Shown: positions 1 to 8,271 of the stretch, one piece after another | Position numbering within the stretch: position 1 is the first letter of the stretch | Layout of the letters: every line of letters starts with the position of its first letter | Assembly (NCBI RefSeq): GCF_000468495.1 | Contig: NC_022444.1 | Location: 1,936,919 to 1,986,287 of the forward strand | Source of the DNA: Megalodesulfovibrio gigas DSM 1382 = ATCC 19364 | GTDB taxonomy: Bacteria; Desulfobacterota; Desulfovibrionia; Desulfovibrionales; Desulfovibrionaceae | Reading direction: 5' to 3' | Length of the DNA stretch: 49,369 nt | Position numbers and translations under genes: made by a program | The notes under the pieces: model-generated | Seen by the model: only the letters and a program-made list of their open reading frames with translations | Databases searched by the model: none | Told to the model about the DNA's origin: nothing

Positions 1-64
1 GGGAAGAACCTTTCTGCAGAACGGTTTTCCCCCGAGAACTTCTTTCAAAGATAACCTGCCCTAG
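1..64 (+). repeat. Palindromic intergenic repeat, copy A (cut by window start)
   Basis: The right half of a dispersed palindromic element. It holds an imperfect hairpin (GGGAAGAACC against GGTTTTCCC) and then an outer arm ending in TGCCCTAG. The same arm closes the full copy at 23947-24045 and, inverted, opens the copy at 18411. The final CTAG (61-64) contains the TAG stop of the minus-strand MFS gene, so the repeat sits exactly at the 3' end of that gene and could serve as its terminator. The left half lies outside the window. Confidence 0.75.
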
Positions 65-1227
65 GGGGACGCCCTGCCTTCGGCTGTAGCTGCCACCGGC
101 CCGGGGGTGCGTACGAACTGGCTGAGCACCAGCGAGATGGCCGCCATGACCGCCCCGGCCAGGAAGGGGATGTGGTAGTCGATGGTCCACAGCCAGCCTC
201 CCAGCGCCGGGATGACCACCGCAGCAATGTGATTGATGGTGAAGCCCACGGCCGAGGAAGGCGCGATGTCTGGCCGGTCGGCGATCTTCTGCAGATACGT
301 GCGGATGCAGACCACGAAGTTGAAGGCCAGATGGTCCATGATGAACAACGCGCCGGCCACATAGGGCGATTCGGTGTAGGAATAGCCCAGAAAGACCACA
401 ATCAGCGTCGAGTACTCGACGGTCAGCAGTGCGCGTTCGCCGTAGCGGTTGATCATCCTGCCGATGACCGGGTTCACGGCCCAGGCGATGATGTTGTTGA
501 CCATGAACAGCCCGCTGATGGCCATCAGGGACAGTTCAAACTTCTTCACCAGCAGAAACGTGGCAAAGACCATGAAAATCTGCCGCCGCGAGCCGGAAAG
601 AAACGTCAGTGCGTAGTACAGCCAGTATTTCCAGCGAAACAGCATCTTCTTGTGCTGCGGGGGCATGGATTTGTCTGACGGATCCTGCAGCACGGCCCAC
701 ACCCCGATCCCCGTGACCACCGCCCCGATGAGCAGAAAAAGCGTTGGATAGCCCAGCCACCCGGACAAGGCGAAAATCACCCCGCCCACGCCGATGTTGG
801 CCAGGGCCATGGCCGCGCGCAGGCGGCTGAGCATGATGGGCGCGGCCTCCAGGCTGAAATACTGCAGGGAGAGGGACTGGTTCAGCGGCTCGAAAAAGTG
901 AAAGCCCGTGGACATGATGAGCGTGGAGCACACCACCCCCCAGAAGCTGGGCAGATAGCCGGTGATGCTCACCCCAAGCCCCATGACCAGAATCGACAGC
1001 GCCGCGGCGCGGTGCTCGGTCAGCACCAGCAGCAGATAGATCACCAACAGTGACAGAAAACCGGGAATTTCCCGTATGGACTGGGTGATGCCTATCTCGA
1101 GCGGCCCCAGGCCGGCGCTTTCCACGGCAAAGTTGCTGAGCAGTGTCACCCAGCCCATCATGCCGATGGTGGCGGCAATGGAGGTGACCATGAGAAACCG
1201 ATACATGCGTTGCTGCGGGGGAGTCAT
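61..1227 (-). CDS. Major facilitator superfamily transporter
   Basis: A 388-residue integral inner-membrane protein with about 12 hydrophobic segments along its whole length, the usual size for an MFS carrier. Between the two halves (about residues 185-205) is a basic, charged loop, as expected for the central cytoplasmic loop. A conserved-looking GRMINRYGER stretch (about residues 255-265) resembles the MFS loop-2/loop-8 signature. The substrate cannot be told from the sequence. The ATG at 1227 has an AGGA about 11 nt upstream; a Met at residue 8 is an alternative. It lies 96 nt downstream of pgpA on the same strand, so it may be co-transcribed. The stop codon is embedded in a repeat copy. 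The family call is firm, the function open. Confidence 0.85.
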   Translation of the reverse strand: MTPPQQRMYRFLMVTSIAATIGMMGWVTLLSNFAVESAGLGPLEIGITQSIREIPGFLSLLVIYLLLVLTEHRAAALSILVMGLGVSITGYLPSFWGVVCSTLIMSTGFHFFEPLNQSLSLQYFSLEAAPIMLSRLRAAMALANIGVGGVIFALSGWLGYPTLFLLIGAVVTGIGVWAVLQDPSDKSMPPQHKKMLFRWKYWLYYALTFLSGSRRQIFMVFATFLLVKKFELSLMAISGLFMVNNIIAWAVNPVIGRMINRYGERALLTVEYSTLIVVFLGYSYTESPYVAGALFIMDHLAFNFVVCIRTYLQKIADRPDIAPSSAVGFTINHIAAVVIPALGGWLWTIDYHIPFLAGAVMAAISLVLSQFVRTPGPVAATAEGRASP

Positions 1228-1323
1228 GAAAAAACGTCCTGGCGGAAAGAGGGAATACGAAAGAAGCCCTCTTAGCCCAGGCGAGTTGCAGCCGCAACTG
1301 TTTTGTGTGGCACCCTTTCGGGA

Positions 1324-1827
1324 CTACGACAGGGCGCGCATGAGCGCCAGCAGCACACCCGCGGCCACGCCGGCGGCCAGGTCGTCCGCCATCACGCCCC
1401 AGCCGCCGGGAAGATGCTGCAGGGTGCCAATGGGACCGGGTTTGATGATGTCGAAGAATCGGAACAGCAGAAAGCCGGCCAGCAGATCCAGCCAGCCCAG
1501 GGACGGGAAGGCGGCATAGGTCAGCCACAGTCCCAGCCACTCATCCACCACTATTTCGCTGGCATCGTGTCTGCCCAGCAGGATTTCCGCCCGCGCCGCA
1601 GCCCATACTCCGGCCAGGGTCAGGGGCACGAGCAGCAGCAACCGTAGCCACACCGGCAGGGGCATGAACACCAGCGCCGCGGCCAGCATGGCCGCCACGG
1701 ATCCCCAGGTGCCCGGAGCCTTGGGCAGCAATCCAGAGCCGAATCCCCGGGCGATGAACAGGGCTGCGGCGTCCCATCGCGGGCCGCCGGATGTGCCGCT
1801 GAGCAGTATTTGAAATTTATTCAACAC
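1324..1827 (-). CDS. pgpA: Phosphatidylglycerophosphatase A
   Basis: A 167-residue membrane protein of the PgpA family, which removes phosphate from phosphatidylglycerophosphate to give phosphatidylglycerol in the inner membrane. Visible hallmarks are the N-terminal GSGLLPKAPGTWGS motif (about residues 30-43), the EIVVDEWLGLW block (about 91-101), the FRFFDIIKPGP block (about 122-132), and a GGWGVMADDLAAG stretch near the C-terminus holding the acidic pair. Three or four membrane segments separate them. Length is normal for the family. The start is a GTG at 1827 with GAGG about 9 nt upstream; a TTG follows directly. It lies 88 nt downstream of a histidine kinase gene and 96 nt upstream of the MFS gene, all minus strand. 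Confidence 0.92.
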   Translation of the reverse strand: MLNKFQILLSGTSGGPRWDAAALFIARGFGSGLLPKAPGTWGSVAAMLAAALVFMPLPVWLRLLLLVPLTLAGVWAAARAEILLGRHDASEIVVDEWLGLWLTYAAFPSLGWLDLLAGFLLFRFFDIIKPGPIGTLQHLPGGWGVMADDLAAGVAAGVLLALMRALS

Positions 1828-1915
1828 GTTGCATCGCCTCTGGCCGCATTGCTGCGGCTGGTTGTATTGGGGGGCAAGTCCCTGGGGTGGCGTGGCTGGG
1901 GAGTGGGCGTTGCCG

Positions 1916-2848
1916 TCAGGCGTGTTGCGCTCCCTGGATGGGCAGTTGAAACCGGAACGTGCTGCCCTGGCCCGGCTGGGATTCGGCCCAGATCTGCCCG
2001 CCGTAATGCTCCACGATCTGCCGGCAAATGGCCAGGCCCAGGCCGGTGCCGCAGCGGGTGCCCTGCAGCGTGTCTTCCAGGCAGGCTTGCTGGAAGAGAT
2101 CGAAGATGCGGGGCAGCTCCTCGGGGGGGATGCCTGTGCCCGTATCCCGGACGCAGATTTCCAGGTGGCCTGTCTCCACCACCAGGGCGGAGATTTCCAC
2201 GTGGCCGCGTTCGGTGAACTTGGCGGCGTTGTGCAGCAGGTTCACCAGCACCTGGGCAATGCGGTCGGGATCCACCCGGATGACGGGCAGTTCGCGGGAG
2301 GCGTTTGCCTGCAGGTTGACGTCCGGCTTGTCTGCAAACTGACCGGCCACGGACAGCAGGGCTTCGTAGATGCAGTCGGCGATGTTCACAAGCCGGTCGC
2401 GCCATACGGCTTGGCCGGCTTCGATTTTGTTCAGATCCAGCAGGTTGTTGATGAGGCGGGTCAGGCGGTCGCCTTCGGCGTGCATCACCTGCAGGTTGGC
2501 CAGGGTGCGTTTTGCCTTGTCCATGGCTTCTGCGGCCCCTGCGGCCTCGGATTTGCTGCGGATGAAGGGCAGGATGGCGCGTTCAATATCCCGGCGCACC
2601 AGCTTGGCATAGCCAAAGATGGAGGTCATGGGGGTGCGCAGGTCGTGGGCCACGGTGGCGAAAAAGGCATTCTGCAGCCGGAAGTTCTCCAGCATGCGGG
2701 CGTTGTTGGCCTGGGCTTCCTGCAACTGCAGCTCCAGCAGGGCCACGCGGGCTTCCAGCTCTTGTTCCCGGCGATGCAACGCGGGTTCTTCCGCCTGGGG
2801 CCGCTGGTTCCACTGGGTCCGGGGAGTGCCGGCATTGCACTCGTGCAT
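1916..2848 (-). CDS. Soluble sensor histidine kinase
   Basis: A 310-residue histidine kinase without a transmembrane segment. Residues 20-60 form a predicted coiled coil. A HisKA domain follows, with the phospho-acceptor His at about residue 68 in VAHDLRTPM. The HATPase_c domain has the N box (NLLHNAAKF), G1 box (DTGTGIP), an F-box-like FDLFQQ and the G2 box (GTGLGLAI). No receiver domain is attached and no response regulator gene lies in the window, so the partner is unknown. The chosen ATG at 2848 follows AAGGGA at a good distance; a TTG at 2896 would add 16 residues. Input sensing may run through the coiled coil or a partner protein. It sits between a GDSL hydrolase and pgpA, with gaps of about 89 nt. 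Confidence 0.9.
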   Translation of the reverse strand: MHECNAGTPRTQWNQRPQAEEPALHRREQELEARVALLELQLQEAQANNARMLENFRLQNAFFATVAHDLRTPMTSIFGYAKLVRRDIERAILPFIRSKSEAAGAAEAMDKAKRTLANLQVMHAEGDRLTRLINNLLDLNKIEAGQAVWRDRLVNIADCIYEALLSVAGQFADKPDVNLQANASRELPVIRVDPDRIAQVLVNLLHNAAKFTERGHVEISALVVETGHLEICVRDTGTGIPPEELPRIFDLFQQACLEDTLQGTRCGTGLGLAICRQIVEHYGGQIWAESQPGQGSTFRFQLPIQGAQHA

Positions 2849-2937
2849 CGATTTCCCTTGGAGAGGAAAGCGGTTAGTGCGACTTGACTCCTGCAAGTCT
2901 ACCCTGATCGGCCCGGAAAAGCAATCCGCACGGCGCG

Positions 2938-3531
2938 TTATTTTGTCGTCGGCGGTTGCAGCCAGGCGCGCCAGGCATCCCAGACGTTCACCAGCCGGAA
3001 AATGTGGCTGTAGCCGGCCTGGCCGGGATGGATGCCGTCGCCGCCCACCAGTTCATCCAGATAGAGTTCCGAGGCCTGCAGTTCGGGAAAGATGTCCAGA
3101 TAGGGCACGCCCAGTTCCCGGCAGCAGGCGGCAATGGCCGTGCCGCGCTCGGCGATGGCCTCGCTGCTGCGCCGGTCTGCTGCTGGGGCAGGGCCCACGA
3201 ACAGCGCCTGCCCCAGCGCCCGGCTGCGCTCCAGGATCTGTCGGGTGTTGGCGATGGTCTGCTCCAGGGGCAGGCCGGCCTTGGGCAGGGCGTCCACCAC
3301 GCCAAAGGAGAACAGCAGCCGCATGGGCTGGTCTTCATACACGCGGCAGCGGGTTTCGGCCTCGAACCGGGCCAGGATCGCCGCGCTGGAGTGCCGGCGT
3401 ACGCCGAGGTTGTAGCCGGTCACGTCGTGTCCGGCAGCCCTGGCGGCGGCCAGCAGCCGGCCGGCCCAGCCCAGGGCCTGGGGATCGCCCACGCCGTTGG
3501 TGAGGGAATCGCCGAAAAAGCACAGGATCAT
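2938..3531 (-). CDS. GDSL/SGNH-family hydrolase
   Basis: A 197-residue predicted cytoplasmic esterase or lipase of the SGNH hydrolase fold. Block I is FFGDSLTNG with the nucleophile Ser9, and block V is GDGIHPGQAGY with Asp165 and His168 completing the catalytic Asp-His pair. The block III position reads FGVVDA rather than the common GxND, so the oxyanion Asn appears to be replaced. There is no signal peptide. The start is fixed by the ATGA overlap with the end of the upstream cation-transporter gene (its TGA is at 3528-3530), which indicates translational coupling; an upstream in-frame start at 3567 is less likely. The substrate is unknown; TAP-like thioesterases and carbohydrate esterases share this architecture. 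Confidence 0.88.
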   Translation of the reverse strand: MILCFFGDSLTNGVGDPQALGWAGRLLAAARAAGHDVTGYNLGVRRHSSAAILARFEAETRCRVYEDQPMRLLFSFGVVDALPKAGLPLEQTIANTRQILERSRALGQALFVGPAPAADRRSSEAIAERGTAIAACCRELGVPYLDIFPELQASELYLDELVGGDGIHPGQAGYSHIFRLVNVWDAWRAWLQPPTTK

Positions 3532-4520
3532 GGCGTCACCTGAGGAGTTGACGTGACGGGGTCGCATGCGCCGGGGAGCAGGGGGCGGGCGGTGGTTGCG
3601 CCGAAGGGCTCCACATGGATGGTCACGTCCAGCACGTGGGGCATGCCGGCCATGATGCGCTCCTTGGCCTCGTGCGCCAGGGTATGTCCCTCAAGCACTG
3701 TGATGTTCGGATCCACCAGCAGGTGCAGGCTCACGTCCACGCCGGCGCTCAGGTAGCGCGTGCGGATGTGATGCGCCCCGCGCACCTCCGGCGCGGCGCA
3801 GCACAGCGTCAGGATGCGCTGTACCTCTTCCGCGGGCGCGCCCTTGTCCATGAGTTCGTTCAGGGCCGGTCCCAGAATCTTCCACGCCGCATGCAGGATG
3901 AAGAACGACACCACCACCGCGCCCACCTTGTCCACAAACGCCCACTGCGGGGAGATCCAGGCCAGGCCGATGGCCAGGGCCACGGGCAGGGAGGAGATGG
4001 CGTCGGACCGGTGATGCCAGGCATTGGCCGCCACGGCGGGCGAGCCGGCCAGCCGGCTTTGATGCAGGGTCCAGCGGTACAGGAGTTCCTTGGACACGAT
4101 GGTCAGCACGGCCACGGCAAGGGCCCAGGCATTGGGGGCGAGGGGGGAATCCTGCCGCAGGCTGTGCAGGGCGTTCCAGGCCAGGCCCCCAGCCACGGCC
4201 ACCATGGCCAGTCCCACGCCGGCGGAAAAGAGTGTTTCCAGACGTTTGTGTCCGTGAGGATGGGCCGCGTCCGGCGGGGCTTCCCAGTATTTTACGCCGA
4301 CCACCAGCAGCATGCTGGAGACGATGTCCGTCAGACTCTCCACACCATCGGCCATGAGGGCCTGGCTGTTGGCCAGGACGCCGGCGGTGAGCTTGACGGC
4401 AGCCAGGACCACGTTGGCCCACACTCCCACCCAGCCGGCCCGGCGCACCAGCCGCAACACGGTAGCCGGCTTTGGCGTGGCGGCACTTTTGCCGGGTTCG
4501 ACGGCGGTTTGCCTGCGCAT
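3528..4520 (-). CDS. Cation diffusion facilitator (CDF) metal exporter
   Basis: A 330-residue CDF-family protein of the inner membrane that should export divalent metal ions in exchange for protons. It has six hydrophobic segments and then a cytoplasmic C-terminal domain from about residue 215 (a ferredoxin-like dimerisation domain, VDVSLHLLVDPN and VTIHVEPFG). The metal site is visible in helix 2 (ADGVESLTDIVSS, E61/D65) and in helix 5 (NAWHHRSDAISS, His and Asp). A histidine-bearing HPHGHKRLE loop is typical of the family. The ATG at 4520 has a strong GGAGGGGG just upstream. It overlaps the downstream hydrolase by ATGA. Zn, Fe or Mn are possible substrates; specificity cannot be read from the sequence. 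Confidence 0.92.
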   Translation of the reverse strand: MRRQTAVEPGKSAATPKPATVLRLVRRAGWVGVWANVVLAAVKLTAGVLANSQALMADGVESLTDIVSSMLLVVGVKYWEAPPDAAHPHGHKRLETLFSAGVGLAMVAVAGGLAWNALHSLRQDSPLAPNAWALAVAVLTIVSKELLYRWTLHQSRLAGSPAVAANAWHHRSDAISSLPVALAIGLAWISPQWAFVDKVGAVVVSFFILHAAWKILGPALNELMDKGAPAEEVQRILTLCCAAPEVRGAHHIRTRYLSAGVDVSLHLLVDPNITVLEGHTLAHEAKERIMAGMPHVLDVTIHVEPFGATTARPLLPGACDPVTSTPQVTP

Positions 4521-4590
4521 TCTCGCGCCCCCTCCTGCTCTGGTTTGAAATCGCGCGTGAGCCGGCCCATGTCCTTGCCCATGTCCTTGC

Positions 4591-4619
4591 TTGACAACGC
4601 GCCCCGAAGCGGCAATGAA
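4591..4619 (+). promoter_or_regulatory. Candidate sigma70-type promoter for gpt and the nucleoside importer
   Basis: A perfect TTGACA (4591-4596) is followed 17 nt later by AATGAA (4614-4619), a weak -10. It lies in the divergent gap between the CDF gene and gpt, about 50 nt before the gpt ATG. A 12-bp unit (CCATGTCCTTGC) is tandemly duplicated just upstream at 4567-4590. No riboswitch-like structure is visible in the short leader. Confidence 0.4.
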
Positions 4620-4667
4620 AAGCCGCAACCCACATCTAGCAACGGGCTGCGCCCTCTGCAACCATCC

Positions 4668-5162
4668 ATGCAAAATTCCGAACGCTACGTCAAAACCTAC
4701 CCCATCTCCTGGGAGCAGCTCCACCGGGACAGCAAGGCCCTGGCCTGGCGGCTGCTGGACAAAGGCCCGTTTCGCGGTATTGTAGCCGTGGCCCGTGGCG
4801 GACTCATCCCGGCGGCGGTCATCGCCCGGGAGCTGGAAGTCCGGCGCATCGAGACCGTGTGCGTCATGAGCTACGACTGGCAGGCCCAGCGCGAATCCTC
4901 CGTCCTGAAGACCCTGGGGGCGGACGTGCCGACCGACGGCGAGGGCTGGCTCATCGTGGACGACCTGACGGACACCGGCGGCACGGCCCGCATTGTGCGG
5001 GAAATGCTGCCCAAGGCCCTCTTCGCCACCGTGTACGCCAAGCCCGAGGGCAAACCCCTGGCCGACGTCTACGTGACCGAAGTGAGCCAGGATACATGGA
5101 TTCTGTTCCCCTGGGATACGGAGCACCAGTACGTGCAACCCCTGGCGGCTCGCAAAGAATAG
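4668..5162 (+). CDS. gpt: Xanthine-guanine phosphoribosyltransferase
   Basis: A 164-residue type I phosphoribosyltransferase. It transfers the ribose-phosphate of PRPP to xanthine, guanine or hypoxanthine for purine salvage. The PRPP-binding loop is WLIVDDLTDTGGTA (about residues 94-107), the PPi loop is VARGGLIPAAVIAREL (about 41-56), and the C-terminal WILFPWDTE block matches the bacterial Gpt/Xpt type with a purine-stacking Trp. Length is near the family norm of about 150-165. It starts an apparent plus-strand operon: the nucleoside-binding protein gene begins 22 nt after its stop, so salvage enzyme and purine importer are likely co-expressed. The specificity call is by motif resemblance; a closely related hypoxanthine enzyme is the alternative. 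Confidence 0.88.
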   Translation: MQNSERYVKTYPISWEQLHRDSKALAWRLLDKGPFRGIVAVARGGLIPAAVIARELEVRRIETVCVMSYDWQAQRESSVLKTLGADVPTDGEGWLIVDDLTDTGGTARIVREMLPKALFATVYAKPEGKPLADVYVTEVSQDTWILFPWDTEHQYVQPLAARKE

Positions 5163-5184
5163 GCAATTTTTCAAGGAGAATCCC

Positions 5185-6243
5185 ATGCGCGCATTCGTCG
5201 TCGCCCTGGCCCTGGCCCTGTTGGCCTGTCTGCCGATGCAGGCCGTGGCTGAAGACCTGAAGGTCGGCTTCATTTACGTCTCCCCCGTGGGCGACGCTGG
5301 CTGGTCCTGGGCGCATGACCAGGGCCGCAAGGCTGTGGAAGCCCTGGATGGCGTCACCACCTCCTTCGTGGAAAGCGTGCCTGAAGGGCCGGATGCCGAG
5401 CGCGTCATCGCCGGTCTGGCGCGCAAGGGGCACTCCCTCATCTTCACCACCAGCTTCGGGTACATGGACCCCACCCTCAAGGTGGCCGGCGAGTTCCCGG
5501 ATGTGGCCTTCATGCACTGCTCGGGCTTCAAGACCGGGCCGAACATGGGCAACTACTTTGGCCGCATCTATCAGGCCCGCTACCTCACCGGGCTGGTGGC
5601 CGGCAAGATGACCAAGTCCAACATCGTCGGGTACGTGGCGGCCTTCCCCATTCCCGAGGTCATCCGCGGCATCAACGCCTTCACCCTGGGCGTGCGGGAA
5701 GTGAATCCCAAGGCCGAGGTCCGCGTGGTCTGGACCAAGACCTGGTACGATCCTGCCCTGGAAAAGGACGCCGCCAAGAGCCTGCTGGACGTGGGCGCGG
5801 ACATCATCGCCCAGCATCAGGATTCCCCCGGCCCCCAGGAAGCCGCCATGGAAAAGGGCGTCTACTCCATCGGCTACAACTCCGACATGAGCTCCTTCGC
5901 TCCCAAAGCCCACCTGACTGCTGCCATCTGGAACTGGCCCGTGTTCTACACGACCATGGTCCGTCAGGTGCAGGATAAGACCTGGGCTCCCGAATCCATG
6001 TGGTGGGGCATGGAGTCCGGTCTGGTGGACATCGCCCCCATGGGCCCCATGGTGCCCCAGGGCGTCAAGGATCTGGTGGAAGCCAAGAGGCAGGCCATCA
6101 TCGACAACACCCTCGTCGTGTTTGGCGGCCCTGTGCGGGACCAGAAAGGCGAGGTGCGCATCAAGGAAGGCGCCGAGCCCGCGGATAAGGATCTCCTGGG
6201 CATGACGTGGTTTGTGGAAGGCGTTGTGGGTTCTACCGAGTAG
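5185..6243 (+). CDS. BMP-family nucleoside ABC transporter, periplasmic binding protein
   Basis: A 352-residue secreted protein with a clear signal peptide (basic MRA start, hydrophobic core, cleavage probably after AVA near residue 22). The rest matches the BMP/PnrA-like purine-nucleoside-binding family. The start VGFIYVSPVGDAGWSWAHDQGR is the ligand-contact opening, followed by KGHSLIFTTSFGYMD, a conserved GKMTKSNIVGYVAAFPIPEVIRGINAFTLG stretch and AHLTAAIWNWPVFY. No lipobox Cys is seen, so it is probably free in the periplasm. A strong AAGGAG precedes the ATG. A terminator-like hairpin follows at 6278-6304, which would let this gene be expressed above the membrane components. The gpt gene just upstream supports a purine base or nucleoside ligand. 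Confidence 0.93.
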   Translation: MRAFVVALALALLACLPMQAVAEDLKVGFIYVSPVGDAGWSWAHDQGRKAVEALDGVTTSFVESVPEGPDAERVIAGLARKGHSLIFTTSFGYMDPTLKVAGEFPDVAFMHCSGFKTGPNMGNYFGRIYQARYLTGLVAGKMTKSNIVGYVAAFPIPEVIRGINAFTLGVREVNPKAEVRVVWTKTWYDPALEKDAAKSLLDVGADIIAQHQDSPGPQEAAMEKGVYSIGYNSDMSSFAPKAHLTAAIWNWPVFYTTMVRQVQDKTWAPESMWWGMESGLVDIAPMGPMVPQGVKDLVEAKRQAIIDNTLVVFGGPVRDQKGEVRIKEGAEPADKDLLGMTWFVEGVVGSTE

Positions 6244-6250
6244 GTTGACC

Positions 6251-7321
6251 GTGCCCTTCAGACTTGTCGATCGCACCAAGCCCCTCCCTTGGGGGGGCTT
6301 TTTTGTTGCAGCGCTTTCCCTGGCCGCCGCACTGGTCGTCTGCGCCCTGTTGCTGGCCTGGCAGGGCAAGCCCGGCCTGCACGGTGTCTGGCTGCTGGTG
6401 GATGGCGGCTTTCTGCACGGCTATGCCCTGGAAGACGCCGTGCGCAAGGCCATTCCCATCTTCCTGTGCTCCCTTGGGGTGGCGCTGTGTTTCCGCATGA
6501 AGCTGTGGAACATCGGGGCGGAAGGGCAGTTTGCCCTGGGTGCCGTGGGCGCCACGGCCGTGGCCCTGCACGGCGGCCACTGGCCGGCCTGGGCCGTGCT
6601 GCCCTGCATGTGCCTGGCCGGCGCCGCCGCCGGGGCGCTGTGGGCCCTGGGGCCGGCCCTGCTCAAGCGCTGGCTGGGGGTGAACGAGATCATCACCACC
6701 CTCATGGCCAACTACATCGGCGTGCTGGTGCTGCAGTATCTCGTCTACGGCGCGTGGAAAGATCCCGTGAGTTACGGCTTTCCCATGACCGAGCTGTTCA
6801 GCCCTGCCGCCCAGGTGGGCCTGCTGCCGGGCTCGCGCATCCATTACGGCCTGTTGTATTGCGTGGCCGCCGGGCTGGGCTTCTGGTGGTGGATTTCCCG
6901 CACGCGCCTGGGCTTTGAGCTGGTGGCCTGCGGCGAGAATCCCCGCGCGGCCCGCTTTGCCCACATGTCGTATGGCATGCTCATCTGTCTGGCCATGGGC
7001 GGCTGCGGGGCCCTGGCCGGGGTGGCCGGATTTCTGGAGGCCTCGGCCTCGGTGCATCGTCTCCAGCCCTCCATCATGGTAGGCTACGGCTTCACCGCCG
7101 TGGTGGTGGCCTGGCTGGGTCGGCTGCGCGTGCCGGCCATTGCGGCGTTCTCGCTCCTGCTGGCGGGCTTCCGCGTGGGGGTGGAGAATCTGCAAATCGA
7201 GCTGCAGGCTCCGGCAGCCATGGCCGGGGTGCTGGAAGGCACGATTTTGATGGCGGTGTTGTCCGGCCAGCTCCTCAACCATCGCCGCCTGGTCTGGGCG
7301 TCAGGAAAAAGGACGTCATGA
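6251..7321 (+). CDS. Nucleoside ABC transporter permease 1
   Basis: A 356-residue inner-membrane permease of the BPD_transp_2 type (RbsC/NupP-like), with about ten hydrophobic segments. The family motif is visible as the cytoplasmic coupling region GVNEIITTLMANYIGVL and later ELVACGENPRAARFAHM, typical of nucleoside importers. The start is taken as GTG 6251, because the first membrane segment (FFVAALSLAAALVV) begins only 17 residues later and no in-frame ATG lies between. No good ribosome binding site is visible, so translation may be coupled to the binding-protein gene that stops 7 nt earlier. A strong intrinsic-terminator hairpin lies inside codons 10-18. Its stop overlaps the next start as ATGA. 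Confidence 0.9.
   Translation: MPFRLVDRTKPLPWGGFFVAALSLAAALVVCALLLAWQGKPGLHGVWLLVDGGFLHGYALEDAVRKAIPIFLCSLGVALCFRMKLWNIGAEGQFALGAVGATAVALHGGHWPAWAVLPCMCLAGAAAGALWALGPALLKRWLGVNEIITTLMANYIGVLVLQYLVYGAWKDPVSYGFPMTELFSPAAQVGLLPGSRIHYGLLYCVAAGLGFWWWISRTRLGFELVACGENPRAARFAHMSYGMLICLAMGGCGALAGVAGFLEASASVHRLQPSIMVGYGFTAVVVAWLGRLRVPAIAAFSLLLAGFRVGVENLQIELQAPAAMAGVLEGTILMAVLSGQLLNHRRLVWASGKRTS
6278..6304 (+). terminator. Intrinsic terminator / attenuator inside the start of the permease gene
   Basis: AAGCCCC (6278-6284) pairs with GGGGCTT (6294-6300) and is followed by a run of six T (6299-6304), a textbook Rho-independent terminator shape. It lies 35 nt after the binding-protein stop and inside the first codons of the permease gene. 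Partial read-through here would give binding protein in excess over permease and ATPase, a stoichiometry common in ABC importers. Translation from GTG 6251 could melt it. Confidence 0.65.
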
Positions 7322-8271
7322 TGCCGGACATGTGGGGACCCCTGGCGATGTTCACGCCGTTGCTGGCTGCGGCCATTCAGTCCGGCGCGCCCATTCTTTT
7401 TGCCACGGTGGGGGAGATTGTCACGGAGCGCAGCGGCACGCTGAACCTGGGCGTGGAAGGCATGATGCTGTGCGGCGCGCTGGCGGCGTTCGTGGTCAGC
7501 CTGGGCACGGGCTCGCCCTGGCTGGGGGCGCTGGCAGGCTGCGCCGCGGGATCCCTGCTGGCCGTGCTGCATGGATTGTCCACCCTGACCTGCGGCGGCA
7601 ACCAGGTGGTCTCGGGCCTGGCCCTGACCATCCTGGGCGTGGGCCTGGCAGACACCCTGGGTGCGGGACACATCGGCCAGGTGTCACCGGGCTTTGATCC
7701 TGTGGCTGTTCCCCTGCTTTCAACCATTCCCGTGCTTGGGCCGGCCCTCTTCAATCAGGATCCCCTGGTGTACCTGAGCTATGTGATGCCCCTGGCCGTG
7801 TGGCTGCTGCTGTGCCGCACCCGCTGGGGCCTGCACCTGCAGGCGGCCGGGGAGAATCCTGCCGCGGCCCGCGCCGCCGGCATCTCCCCGTTGCGCTGGC
7901 GGTGGATCGGCATTCTGGCGGGCGGTGCATTGTGTGGCCTGGGCGGCGCGTATCTGAGTCTGGCGGCCACGCATCTGTGGACCACCAACCTCACCGCCGG
8001 CCGTGGCTGGATTGCCGTGGCGCTGGTGATTTTTTCCGCCTGGCGGCCGGAACGGGCCATGCTGGGGGCGTATCTCTTCGGCGGCGTCATGGCCTTGCAG
8101 CTCAGGCTCCAGGCCATGGGGGCGGCATTGCCATCCTCGTTGCTGCTGATGATGCCCTACGCCATGACCGTGCTGGCGCTGGTGGTCTTCTCCCGGGCCA
8201 AGGCCAGGGCCGCGGGCCGGAATCTGCCGCCGGCGTCCCTGGGCGTGCCCCTGGGCGGGGAGGGCGGATAG
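7318..8271 (+). CDS. Nucleoside ABC transporter permease 2
   Basis: A 317-residue second permease of the same BPD_transp_2 family (NupQ-like), pairing with the preceding protein to form the heterodimeric channel. The N-terminal block (GAPILFATVGEIVTERSG, then TLNLGVEGMMLCGAL) and RTRWGLHLQAAGENPAAARAAGIS are characteristic of the second nucleoside permease. About eight to nine hydrophobic segments are seen. The ATG at 7318 overlaps the stop of permease 1 (ATGA), showing translational coupling. The ATPase gene starts directly after its TAG with no gap. Confidence 0.93.
   Translation: MMPDMWGPLAMFTPLLAAAIQSGAPILFATVGEIVTERSGTLNLGVEGMMLCGALAAFVVSLGTGSPWLGALAGCAAGSLLAVLHGLSTLTCGGNQVVSGLALTILGVGLADTLGAGHIGQVSPGFDPVAVPLLSTIPVLGPALFNQDPLVYLSYVMPLAVWLLLCRTRWGLHLQAAGENPAAARAAGISPLRWRWIGILAGGALCGLGGAYLSLAATHLWTTNLTAGRGWIAVALVIFSAWRPERAMLGAYLFGGVMALQLRLQAMGAALPSSLLLMMPYAMTVLALVVFSRAKARAAGRNLPPASLGVPLGGEGG

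Noticed and set aside
4521-4667. Purine riboswitch before gpt
   Set aside because: The leader after the candidate promoter is only about 45 nt and lacks the conserved junction sequences.
6233-7282. 349-codon minus-strand frame opposite the first nucleoside permease
   Set aside because: Composition is that of a GC-rich antisense shadow; the plus strand has clear family motifs and operon spacing.
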